Assembly (NCBI RefSeq): GCF_029318635.1
Contig: NZ_CP119676.1
Coordinates: forward strand, 2,679,001-2,743,000
Reading direction: 5' to 3'
Length of the DNA: 64,000 nt
Origin: Varunaivibrio sulfuroxidans
GTDB lineage: Bacteria; Pseudomonadota; Alphaproteobacteria; Rhodospirillales; Magnetovibrionaceae
The stretch's first letter is position 1, and every line of letters starts with the position of its first letter. The translations under genes were made by a program, and so were the position numbers. Under the pieces are notes generated by a model. The model was not told where the DNA came from. It did not search any database and saw only the letters and a program-made list of their open reading frames with translations. Below are positions 7,870 through 15,301 of this stretch, piece after piece.

Positions 7870-9186
7870 GTGGATCCTTTAATCATCGGATTGCTGGTGG
7901 CCGTGGCGACGATCCTTGTTTTGGCCTCGGGGATCCCGGTAGCCTTCGGTCTTGGCCTGGTCGCGGTAGCGTTCATGGTCGCCTTTGACGGTCTGGATTC
8001 CCTGTCCGGCGTCGCCGATGTGTTTTTCGCCGGTCTCAACGAATTTTCTCTGGTTTCGATCCCGATGTTTATCGTGATGGGCGCGGCGGTGGCCTCGTCG
8101 CCGGCGGGCAAGGACCTATACGAGGCCCTCGATCGCTGGCTGCACCGCGTTCCGGGTGGGCTGATCATATCCAACCTGGGGGCGTGCGCCGTGTTCGCGG
8201 CGCTCAGCGGCTCGTCGCCCGCGACCTGCGCCGCGATCGGAAAGATGGGGATACCCGAAATGCGCAAGCGGGGATATCCCGACGGCTTGGCGACGGGGTC
8301 GATCGCCGCGGGGGGGACTTTGGGAATTCTTATCCCGCCGTCGATCACCATGATCGTTTACGGCATCGCCACCGAAACGTCGATCGGACGGCTATTTTTG
8401 GCGGGCCTTTTGCCGGGGCTGATGTTGACCGGGTTGTTCATGGGCTGGTCGTTGTACACGGCGTGGCGGCAGGGGTATGATTTTTTCGACGAGAACAATC
8501 GGGTGAGCTGGCGCGAACGCTTTCAGATTCTGCCACGGGTGTTGCCCTTCCTTACGATCATTGTCGGCGTCCTGTACGTGCTCTATGGCGGCGTCGCGAC
8601 GCCGTCCGAGGCGGCGGGCGTCGGCGCTATGCTGTGCCTGGTTTTGGTCGCGATCATCTACAAAATTTGGAGCCCGCGCCGATTGTGGACGATCGTCTCC
8701 GACTCGATGCGCGAGAGCGTGATGATCCTGATGATCATCGGCGCGTCGGCGCTGTTCAGCTTTACCCTGTCGTCGCTGTCGGTGACTCAGTCGGTCGCCG
8801 AAACCATTGCGTTGTTGTCGGTCAACAAATGGATGTTGCTGGCGGCGGTCAATCTGTTCTTGCTGGTCGCCGGATTTTTCTTGCCGCCGGTCGCCGTCAT
8901 TTTGATGACCGCGCCGATTTTGTTGCCGATTATCGTCCATGCCGGGTTCGATCCATATTGGTTCGCGGTGGTCTTCACGATCAACATGGAAATCGGCCTG
9001 ATCACGCCCCCGGTGGGACTTAACCTTTATGTCATCAACGGTATTGTTCCCGACGTTTCGCTACCGACGGTGCTGAAAGGGGCGCTGCCGTTCATGTTGT
9101 GCATGGTTCTGGCGATCGTCATCTTGTGCTTTTTCCCTCAAATCGTAACTTGGCTGCCCAATACCTTGATGGGCGGCGCGCTTTAG
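7870..9186 (+). CDS. matM: TRAP transporter large permease (DctM family)
   Basis: The 438-residue integral membrane protein has about 12 hydrophobic helices and typical DctM segments such as ALSGSSPATCAAIG, AAGGTLGILIPPSI and EIGLITPPVGLNLYVI. It forms the sodium-driven transport channel with the small subunit. Translation starts at GTG 7870, with GGAGGGTGAG overlapping the end of the upstream gene. It is the last gene of the operon; the stop codon merges into the short palindrome AGGTCCCGACCCT. Confidence 0.9.
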   Translation: MDPLIIGLLVAVATILVLASGIPVAFGLGLVAVAFMVAFDGLDSLSGVADVFFAGLNEFSLVSIPMFIVMGAAVASSPAGKDLYEALDRWLHRVPGGLIISNLGACAVFAALSGSSPATCAAIGKMGIPEMRKRGYPDGLATGSIAAGGTLGILIPPSITMIVYGIATETSIGRLFLAGLLPGLMLTGLFMGWSLYTAWRQGYDFFDENNRVSWRERFQILPRVLPFLTIIVGVLYVLYGGVATPSEAAGVGAMLCLVLVAIIYKIWSPRRLWTIVSDSMRESVMILMIIGASALFSFTLSSLSVTQSVAETIALLSVNKWMLLAAVNLFLLVAGFFLPPVAVILMTAPILLPIIVHAGFDPYWFAVVFTINMEIGLITPPVGLNLYVINGIVPDVSLPTVLKGALPFMLCMVLAIVILCFFPQIVTWLPNTLMGGAL

Positions 9187-9292
9187 GTCCCGACCCTGGC
9201 GATGTCCAGAAGGTCGCTGCGCCTGTCGCTATGCCGACGGTTCCCATTCGCTCCGCTCCGTGCGATAACCTCTCGTTGGGGGAACGTCGCGG

Positions 9293-10549
9293 ATGCGTGA
9301 ATTGAGGGAAGTGATGCACGGATTGTCAAGAGTCAAGCCGTTTGCGCCGGCGCTGCTGGCGACGCTGGTGCTGACCGGTATCGACGCCATGACCCCGCCT
9401 GCGGCGGCGCTGATCGTCGCGGCGCTGATCATGGGCTATTTCTTGCGCCCGTCGCCGCGCGTGAAGCGTGAGAGCAAGGACAGTAAAACCGAAATCCACC
9501 GCAACGAAGCGGAAATGACGATTTTAGACATTCTTCCCGATCCGGTGGTTTTGGTCGATAGCCGTCGTACCGTCTTGGCGGCGACCAAGGCGGCGAAGGA
9601 TATGATCGGCCCCGCAATGGTGGGACGCGACCTTTCCCAATCGTTGCGTCAACCGCAATTATTGTCGGCGGTGTCGCAATCCTTTCAAAGCGGGGATGCC
9701 CAACACCTGGAAACGCAATTTTCAGGATCTTTGGCGCGCACGTTCGATGTTCACGTCCTCGCCCTTAACCATGAAGACCCCGCACGCCGCCGCGCCATGT
9801 TGGTTTTTCACGACGTCACCGAACGATTGAAGCTAGAGGGCATGCAATCGGACTTCGTGGCCAACGTCAGTCATGAACTGCGCACGCCGCTGAGTGCGCT
9901 GACGGGGTTTATTGAAACTTTGCGAGGCCCCGCCAGGGACGACGCCGAGGCGCGTGCGCGGTTTCTGTCGATCATGGAAATGGAAGCCTGGCGGATGGCT
10001 CGTCTGGTCGATGATCTGCTCTCGCTTTCGCGTGTCGAGGTCAACGAGCATGTCCGCCCGCAGGGACGCGTAAACCTGACGGAGCTGCTTAAAACGGTTA
10101 TCGCCACCTTGGCGCAGACGGCTCAGGAACGGGGCAACAAAATTGTCCTTCGCGAAGGCGCCAACCTTCCCGACGTCACCGGAGATGAAGATCAACTGGT
10201 TGAAGTTTTTAACAATTTGCTGTCCAACGCGCTGAAGTATGGCGCGGAAAACACCACCGTCGAAGTGCGCCTCGACGCCGTCGCGCGTATTGTCGATATC
10301 GCGGTTCCCGGCGTTGCGGTTGCAATCCGCAACGCCGGAGAAGGGATCGCGTCCGAGCATATTCCGCGCCTGACCGAGCGCTTCTACCGAATCGACAAAG
10401 GGCGCTCACGGGCGATCGGCGGAACCGGACTGGGCTTGGCCATCGTCAAGCATATTGTTAATCGCCATCGCGGCAAATTGACGATCGAAAGCGCCCCCGG
10501 CGAGGGCGCGACGTTTACCGTTCAACTGCCCGAATTCAAGACGCCATAG
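9293..10549 (+). CDS. phoR: Phosphate-regulon sensor histidine kinase PhoR
   Basis: This 418-residue kinase has one or two short N-terminal membrane segments (about residues 18-50), a PAS domain (about 72-170, from LDILPDPVVLVDSRR), a HisKA domain with phosphoacceptor His194 in VSHELRTPLSAL, and a HATPase_c domain with NNLLSNALKYG and GGTGLGLAIVKHIV. Lack of a large periplasmic domain is typical of PhoR, which senses phosphate through the Pst transporter and PhoU. PhoU and PhoB are encoded downstream, but the pst genes normally in between are missing. It may therefore depend on a Pst system elsewhere in the genome. Confidence 0.9.
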   Translation: MRELREVMHGLSRVKPFAPALLATLVLTGIDAMTPPAAALIVAALIMGYFLRPSPRVKRESKDSKTEIHRNEAEMTILDILPDPVVLVDSRRTVLAATKAAKDMIGPAMVGRDLSQSLRQPQLLSAVSQSFQSGDAQHLETQFSGSLARTFDVHVLALNHEDPARRRAMLVFHDVTERLKLEGMQSDFVANVSHELRTPLSALTGFIETLRGPARDDAEARARFLSIMEMEAWRMARLVDDLLSLSRVEVNEHVRPQGRVNLTELLKTVIATLAQTAQERGNKIVLREGANLPDVTGDEDQLVEVFNNLLSNALKYGAENTTVEVRLDAVARIVDIAVPGVAVAIRNAGEGIASEHIPRLTERFYRIDKGRSRAIGGTGLGLAIVKHIVNRHRGKLTIESAPGEGATFTVQLPEFKTP

Positions 10550-10572
10550 CCGCCTCGACCGACGCCCCAAGG

Positions 10573-10605
10573 GCGTCATAAAAGTGTAATTTCTTTGACA
10601 TAAAA
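10573..10605 (+). promoter_or_regulatory. Pho-box-like triple repeat
   Basis: Three heptamers (GCGTCAT, GTGTAAT, TTGACAT) are spaced exactly 11 bp apart and separated by AT-rich tetramers (AAAA, TTCT, AAAA). This is the PhoB-site layout, related to CTGTCAT repeats. It sits where a pst promoter would be expected, just after phoR. Confidence 0.5.
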
Positions 10606-10911
10606 TAGACCCCGGGGACGCCTAGGGTTTGCGTGTCGAGATAAGGAGGCGGTTCGCGCCGGCCTTTTTGAAGACACATGAATTTTATGAATTCCGCAAT
10701 GCGCCCCTGCGGAGGCCGGATGTACGTCACGCCGGGGGTGCGATGCGCGGATCGCCGTGGAGAAGGCAATCGGGTGTTTCTCGATCTTCAGCTCCACGGT
10801 TGCCGTTTTTTAGGGCGAAACATTCGTTCCATCGTTGTTGAGGGCCTGTGGTTCTTTTCGTTTGTGTCGACAGGACGGTTTCCGTCCGGGTTCAACCGAT
10901 CGCCGGGAAGG

Positions 10912-11105
10912 TCCGCCCGGGCGATCGCGGCGTCACTTGTCGGGGTATTAGCGGGTGAGGCGATCGCGAAAAAGGAAGAATTTATCGGCGAACTCCGCGA
11001 TACTTATCTCATTGTCATTGTCACCCATTTGGCGCAACGTGCGCGCCGGCATTGTCGTTCCCGGAGTCTTTTGCGGGCATGTCGGGGCTTGCTTATGAAT
11101 GTGCG
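10912..11105 (+). pseudogene. Decayed fragment of pstB (phosphate ABC transporter ATPase)
   Basis: One frame reads ARAIA, then after a deletion AIAKKEEFIGEL and YLIVIVTH, which line up with the end of PstB (ARAIA...PIATAKIEELIDEL...YTIVIVTH). After a +1 frameshift, ESFAGMSGLAYE resembles the following PstB strand (TAFFHLGELVEY). Walker A, the signature motif and most of Walker B are missing, so it cannot work. Its place directly ahead of phoU is the normal place of pstB. The rest of 10606-10911 shows no recognisable coding remnant. Confidence 0.55.
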
Positions 11106-11233
11106 GTGACGTGTACTGTGCTTTTCAAGGGCGGCGCAGAACGATGGAACTTATTTTGACACCGCCTCCGGCGAACGAACACCGGCCCGTATGGTAGGCC
11201 GCTTCGAACGTCCGGCGGCCAAGGAGAAAAACA

Positions 11234-11947
11234 ATGGAAGGCGAACATATCGTCAAGTCGTTTGACGAGGAACTCTCCCACATCAACAATTTGATCGCCG
11301 AAATGGGGGGATTTGCGGAAATTCAGCTGGCCCGGGCGGTTGACGCCTTGAAGCGCCGCGACAGCGAATTGGCGGAACAAGTCGTTCGCGACGACCGGCA
11401 AATCGACAATCTGGAACAGGCCATCGACGAGGTCACGATCCGCATTTTGGCGCTGCGCAATCCGGTTGCCGACGATTTGCGTTCGGTCACCGCGGCGCTT
11501 AAGATCGCCAGCAATTTGGAACGGATCGGCGATTACACCAAGAATATCGCCAAGCGGACGATTACGTTGTCCCATTCTCATCCGATTAGCGGTGTCGCCG
11601 CGTCCATCGTGCGGATGTCGGCGTTGGTGCAGGACATGATCAAAAACGTCCTCGACGCCTACGCCAACGGTGACGACGCCAAGGCGACGGATGTGCGCAA
11701 TCGCGACGAAGAGGTCGATCAGCATCACACCAGTCTTTTCCGCGAGCTTCTGACCTACATGATGGAAGATGCCCGCAATATCACGCCGTGCACCCACCTC
11801 CTCTTTATCGCCAAGAACGTGGAACGGATCGGCGATCACGTCACGTCGATCGCCGAACAGGTCCATTTCATGTCCACGGGAACGAAGTTCCCCACCGAGC
11901 GAACGAAAAAGGATGAGGCGAGCGCAACGGTGGTAAATCCGCGGTAG
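11234..11947 (+). CDS. phoU: Phosphate-signalling protein PhoU
   Basis: The 237-residue all-helical protein consists of two PhoU repeats (about residues 15-105 and 118-215). Each carries the metal-binding E/DxxxD-type signatures, for example LRSVTAALKIASNLERIGDYTKNI and its second copy ending NVERIGDHVTSI. PhoU links the Pst transporter to PhoR and keeps PhoR quiet when phosphate is plentiful. A strong AAGGAG lies before ATG 11234. It is 16 bp ahead of phoB, so the two are co-transcribed. Confidence 0.93.
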   Translation: MEGEHIVKSFDEELSHINNLIAEMGGFAEIQLARAVDALKRRDSELAEQVVRDDRQIDNLEQAIDEVTIRILALRNPVADDLRSVTAALKIASNLERIGDYTKNIAKRTITLSHSHPISGVAASIVRMSALVQDMIKNVLDAYANGDDAKATDVRNRDEEVDQHHTSLFRELLTYMMEDARNITPCTHLLFIAKNVERIGDHVTSIAEQVHFMSTGTKFPTERTKKDEASATVVNPR

Positions 11948-11963
11948 GAAAGGTTCGAAAACG

Positions 11964-12662
11964 ATGACGCCCCTGATTTTGATTGCCGAGGATGAACCGG
12001 CCCAGGTCGAGGTTCTGCGTTACAACCTCGAAAGTGAGGGTTATCGAGTGGTTACGGCGGTTAATGGCGAGGAAGCCTTGCTGGTGGTCGAGGAAGAAGG
12101 CCCGGATCTGGTTCTGCTCGATTGGATGATGCCGGAATTGTCCGGGATCGAGGTCTGCCGCCGTCTGCGCGAACGTACCCAGACCAAGCGTCTGCCGGTC
12201 ATCATGCTGACCGCGCGCGGCGAGGAATCAGACCGGGTGCGCGGTCTGGACAGTGGGGCGGACGATTACCTGGTGAAACCGTTTTCGCCCGGCGAGTTGA
12301 TCGCCCGGGTCCGCGCGGTGATGCGCCGCACCCGTCCGGGGTTGGACGAGGAGCACATTTCCTATGGCGGCATCACCATGGACCTTGCCGCCCATAAGGT
12401 GACCCGAGACGGTCGCGCCGTTCATCTGGGACCAACCGAATTTCGTCTATTACGTATCTTGATGGAACGGCCGGGCCGGGTGTTTTCCCGCGAATCCCTG
12501 CTCGACATGGCGTGGGGGCGCGATATTTATGTCGAGGCGCGTACCGTCGATGTCCACATTCGCCGTTTGCGCAAGGCGCTTAATGAAAACGACGACACGG
12601 ACATCATCCGCACCGTTCGCGGGGCGGGTTACGCCATCGACAGCGAGCACGGCGCCGGGTAG
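11964..12662 (+). CDS. phoB: Phosphate-regulon response regulator PhoB
   Basis: The 232-residue OmpR-type regulator has a receiver domain (acidic pair EDE near residue 9, phosphoacceptor Asp53 in VLLDWMMPE, Lys of VKPFSPGE) and a winged-helix DNA-binding domain (about 130-228, with LGPTEFRLLRILMERPG and RTVDVHIRRLRKAL). It is phosphorylated by PhoR and would bind pho boxes such as the one at 10573-10605. It follows phoU closely and ends 38 bp from the convergent TetR gene. Confidence 0.93.
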   Translation: MTPLILIAEDEPAQVEVLRYNLESEGYRVVTAVNGEEALLVVEEEGPDLVLLDWMMPELSGIEVCRRLRERTQTKRLPVIMLTARGEESDRVRGLDSGADDYLVKPFSPGELIARVRAVMRRTRPGLDEEHISYGGITMDLAAHKVTRDGRAVHLGPTEFRLLRILMERPGRVFSRESLLDMAWGRDIYVEARTVDVHIRRLRKALNENDDTDIIRTVRGAGYAIDSEHGAG

Positions 12663-12700
12663 GGGCCTCGACGAGGGGCGGCGTTCACGTCGCAGTGCCG

Positions 12701-13390
12701 TCAAGTTTCGATTTGGGTGCGCAAGGTGTCGCGGGCGCCGTTCAGGAACAGGCGGATCATCCGTTCGATGATCGGCTCGACATCTCCGGGCACCGCCATG
12801 GTGTAGACCCATTTGCGCACCGCCATGTAGAAAAAACTGCCGTGCAGTTCCCAGCCGATTTCCATTTCCTCGTCGGTAATCGGAATTTCGCAGGCGGGAG
12901 GAAGTCCGGCGAACAGGCGCAGTTCCTCGCAAACGGGAAGAATCCACTTATCGCGGACGATTTCGATGTATCGTCCATTGATATCGACGCCCTTTAACCC
13001 GGCGAAGACGAGAATGCGCACCCATTCGTAATTGAAAGTGGCGCGGTAATATTCCTTGTAAAAGGTGATTAGACGATCTTCCAAGGTGCGCTTGCGCTGA
13101 CGAATGAGGGTTTCCCATTTGGGGTCCCAGCGGGCGATGAAAAGCTCCTGGTAAACCCGCTCGATCAAGGTCTCCTTGCTGTCGAAGTAGCGATACAAAA
13201 GCGGCTGGGTAATGCCTAGCCGTTTCGCCAGATCCCGAGTTTTTCCCTCGAAACCGACTTCGGCAAAAAACCGTATGGCGCCGTCGATGATTTGTTTTTC
13301 TCTTTCTTCGCGGGAAAGCCGGGTTCTTTTTGTCGGGGGGCGAGGTTCCGGGGAAGGCTCCCGCCGCTGTTGACCGCTTTGTGCGTGCAT
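12701..13390 (-). CDS. TetR-family transcriptional regulator
   Basis: The 229-residue protein has a TetR helix-turn-helix at about residues 30-76 (FFAEVGFEGKTRDLAKRLGI then TQPLLYRYFDSKE) followed by a helical ligand domain rich in aromatic residues, consistent with a lipophilic ligand. The first 25 residues are a basic, Pro-rich tail. AGGAG precedes ATG 13390. It is on the same strand and downstream of the five-gene acyl-ligase and diiron cluster, separated from it by the tandem repeat, and is the nearest candidate regulator. That link is inference from position. Confidence 0.8.
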   Translation of the reverse strand: MHAQSGQQRREPSPEPRPPTKRTRLSREEREKQIIDGAIRFFAEVGFEGKTRDLAKRLGITQPLLYRYFDSKETLIERVYQELFIARWDPKWETLIRQRKRTLEDRLITFYKEYYRATFNYEWVRILVFAGLKGVDINGRYIEIVRDKWILPVCEELRLFAGLPPACEIPITDEEMEIGWELHGSFFYMAVRKWVYTMAVPGDVEPIIERMIRLFLNGARDTLRTQIET

Positions 13391-13550
13391 GGTCTCCTGC
13401 GCCCTATTGTTTTTAACCCATTGACCGCAGCGGAGCGTCTTTCTCGTACGGACTTTCGATCCATCATTTCATGGGGCCATCATTTCACGGGGGAGGAAAA
13501 AATCAACCCCTTGTCTCGGCGCAGATCGTTTCTTCCTTGCCCAGGCCTAC

Positions 13551-13811
13551 TGGATCGGGCCGACGTTTCGCCCTCGCAAACGATTGGGCCGACCGCGATC
13601 TCTCTTTTCGTTGCGGTTTGATTTTTTCACACATTTGCGTCCAAGGGTATCGGACTCAAATGTTAAACGCAAACCACTAGTGGATCGACTCCGACGTTTC
13701 GCTCTCGCGAACCATCGGGCCGACCACTATCTATCTTTTTGTTGCAGTTTGATTTCTTCACACATTTGTGTCCAATTGCATCGGACTCAAATGTTAAACT
13801 CAAACCACTAG
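13551..13811. repeat. Tandem direct repeat, two copies of about 130 bp, each with a conserved hairpin
   Basis: Copy 1 is 13551-13680 and copy 2 is 13681-13811, both starting TGGATCG and ending AAACCACTAG. They differ by scattered substitutions only. Each contains ACATTTG(C/T)GTCC, a nine-base loop, then GGACTCAAATGT, a near-perfect hairpin, within outer arms GTTTGA and CAAACC. Copy 2 overlaps the last codon of the short-chain dehydrogenase gene by four bases. The remaining DNA, 13391-13550, precedes the tetR gene and should hold its promoter; no gene is visible. Confidence 0.8.
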
Positions 13812-14602
13812 GGACGAGGACCCTGACGGCGATAGGCGGCGATCTGACGGGTCAGGGCGCTGTCGATAATATTCGGCGCGAGGCGCTGCACACAAACGTA
13901 AAACCGCTCGGCGCCCATGGGGTAGGCCGTCCGGCGGTGGCGCGCGATGGCCCTGACGGCCCCCTGGGCGACTTTTTCCGGCGTGTCGAGGCGCATTCGG
14001 AAAGGTTCGATCAGGTGTTTGAAAGTGCTGCTCGCCGCCGTTTTTGCAGCCCGTGGCGCAATGTAGGTGACGAAAATATCGTCATCCGCCAGTTCCCGGC
14101 GTAGGGCGTCGGATAATCCGCGCACGGCGAATTTACTCGCTGAATAAGCGGCGAACAGGGGAAAGGCGATGTCGCCGAATACCGAGCCGACGTTGGCCAC
14201 CATCCCCGGCCTCGCGCGCCGTAAAAGAGGGAGGCAATCTCTACTCAGCGCCATTGGGGCCATGATGTTGACGCGGCAGATCCGTTCAATTTGCGTGTCG
14301 CTCAGGGTGTCGATGGGACCGGCGGCGACCACGCCGGCGTTGTTGATCAGGATGTCCAGGATATCCGAGCGGGCCTCGACCGCGTGCACGATCGCCGCGC
14401 GCCCCTCGGCCGTGGTGACGTCCGAAACAACCATGGCGGCGGCCTCCGGCCTGGCTAGAAGCGCGTGGGTTTGCTCCAATCCCTGGGCGTTGATGTCGGC
14501 CAGGGTCAAGTACGCTCCGCGCCGTGACAGTTCACACGCCATGGCCTGACCGATACCGGAACCGGCCCCGGTCAGGACGATATTTGCGCCGTCGATATTC
14601 AT
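13808..14602 (-). CDS. Short-chain dehydrogenase/reductase
   Basis: The 264-residue enzyme is a classical SDR: NAD(P)-binding VLTGAGSGIGQAMA, structural NNAG, the catalytic Ser in ANVGSVFGD, and the Tyr-Lys pair in YSASKFAVRG. An Asp ending strand two (LADINAQ) favours NAD(H). It overlaps the upstream diiron-protein gene through ATGA, showing coupling. It is the last gene of the five-gene set, where it would reduce or oxidise a carbonyl intermediate. The C-terminal region includes a possible membrane-contacting stretch near RFYVCVQRLAPNII. Substrate unknown. Confidence 0.85.
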   Translation of the reverse strand: MNIDGANIVLTGAGSGIGQAMACELSRRGAYLTLADINAQGLEQTHALLARPEAAAMVVSDVTTAEGRAAIVHAVEARSDILDILINNAGVVAAGPIDTLSDTQIERICRVNIMAPMALSRDCLPLLRRARPGMVANVGSVFGDIAFPLFAAYSASKFAVRGLSDALRRELADDDIFVTYIAPRAAKTAASSTFKHLIEPFRMRLDTPEKVAQGAVRAIARHRRTAYPMGAERFYVCVQRLAPNIIDSALTRQIAAYRRQGPRP

Positions 14603-15288
14603 AACGCCACCTGCTTGAGATTGGCGTCGAGGGAAAGGGTGCGGAAAATGTCACCGAACAAAATGTAAAAATCCCTTGCCGCCTGGACAATGACGCCTTG
14701 TGTTTGAGGATCGTCGATGGTGTCGAGGAGGGTCTCGAAGAAGGCGACGTGTTCGGTGTCGAGCGCGCCGTGGGACGTTAGATAGGAAAAGGCGTCGGGT
14801 GGAGACCCCTGGAAATCGGCGGCAATTGCCTGGGCCACGCTTTGCGCCACGTTTTGCGCCAGGGCGACGGACATTCCTTCGAGGACGTGAACCATGCCCA
14901 ACAGGGCGTAAGGACTGATTTCATCGATGGCGAAGCGGGCGTAGGCGACCATCACCCGGCAGGCCAGCCCACCGTGCCCCCGGCGCACGGCCTGTTCATC
15001 CCGTCCCAGGGCGCGGATGTCGTTCAATATCCATTCTTGGTGACCGCGTTCGTCCTCAATATAATGGGCGAGGGCCTTTTTATATATTGTGTCCGCGGGA
15101 CCGCAGCGCCCGGCGGCCTGCTTCAAGAGCGGCACCGTGAACCGCACGTGGTGATAGGCCTCGGCGAGATACTTGGCGTAAAGCGCCGCCGGCGCGCCAA
15201 ACTGTGCTGTGTGACGGATAAGAGGGATCGACAGGAAGGCGGCGCGCGCGCCGCCGGTTTCGGCGCTTAGGGTATGGAAAAAAGACAT
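14599..15288 (-). CDS. Haem-oxygenase-like diiron protein (iron-containing redox enzyme family)
   Basis: The 229-residue helical protein belongs to the TenA/haem-oxygenase-like fold. Candidate metal ligands are visible in each helix pair: Glu43 and His46 in AEAYHHV, Glu80 and His83 in EDERGHQEW, Glu of HVLEGM, and D/ExxH in LDTEHVAFFETLLD. This is the pattern of haem-oxygenase-like diiron oxidases, a group including UndA (fatty acid to alkene) and SznF-type N-oxygenases. Proteins like this are often mislabelled TenA regulators. It lies 13 bp after the acyl ligase gene and overlaps the SDR gene. An oxidative step on an acyl substrate is my inference. Confidence 0.75.
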   Translation of the reverse strand: MSFFHTLSAETGGARAAFLSIPLIRHTAQFGAPAALYAKYLAEAYHHVRFTVPLLKQAAGRCGPADTIYKKALAHYIEDERGHQEWILNDIRALGRDEQAVRRGHGGLACRVMVAYARFAIDEISPYALLGMVHVLEGMSVALAQNVAQSVAQAIAADFQGSPPDAFSYLTSHGALDTEHVAFFETLLDTIDDPQTQGVIVQAARDFYILFGDIFRTLSLDANLKQVAL

Positions 15289-15301
15289 TGGAGCACGTTC
15301 C

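Noticed and set aside
10678..11109. A functional 143-residue protein between phoR and phoU
   Set aside because: Only a piece resembles PstB, with missing ATPase motifs and a frameshift; a relic is the simpler reading.
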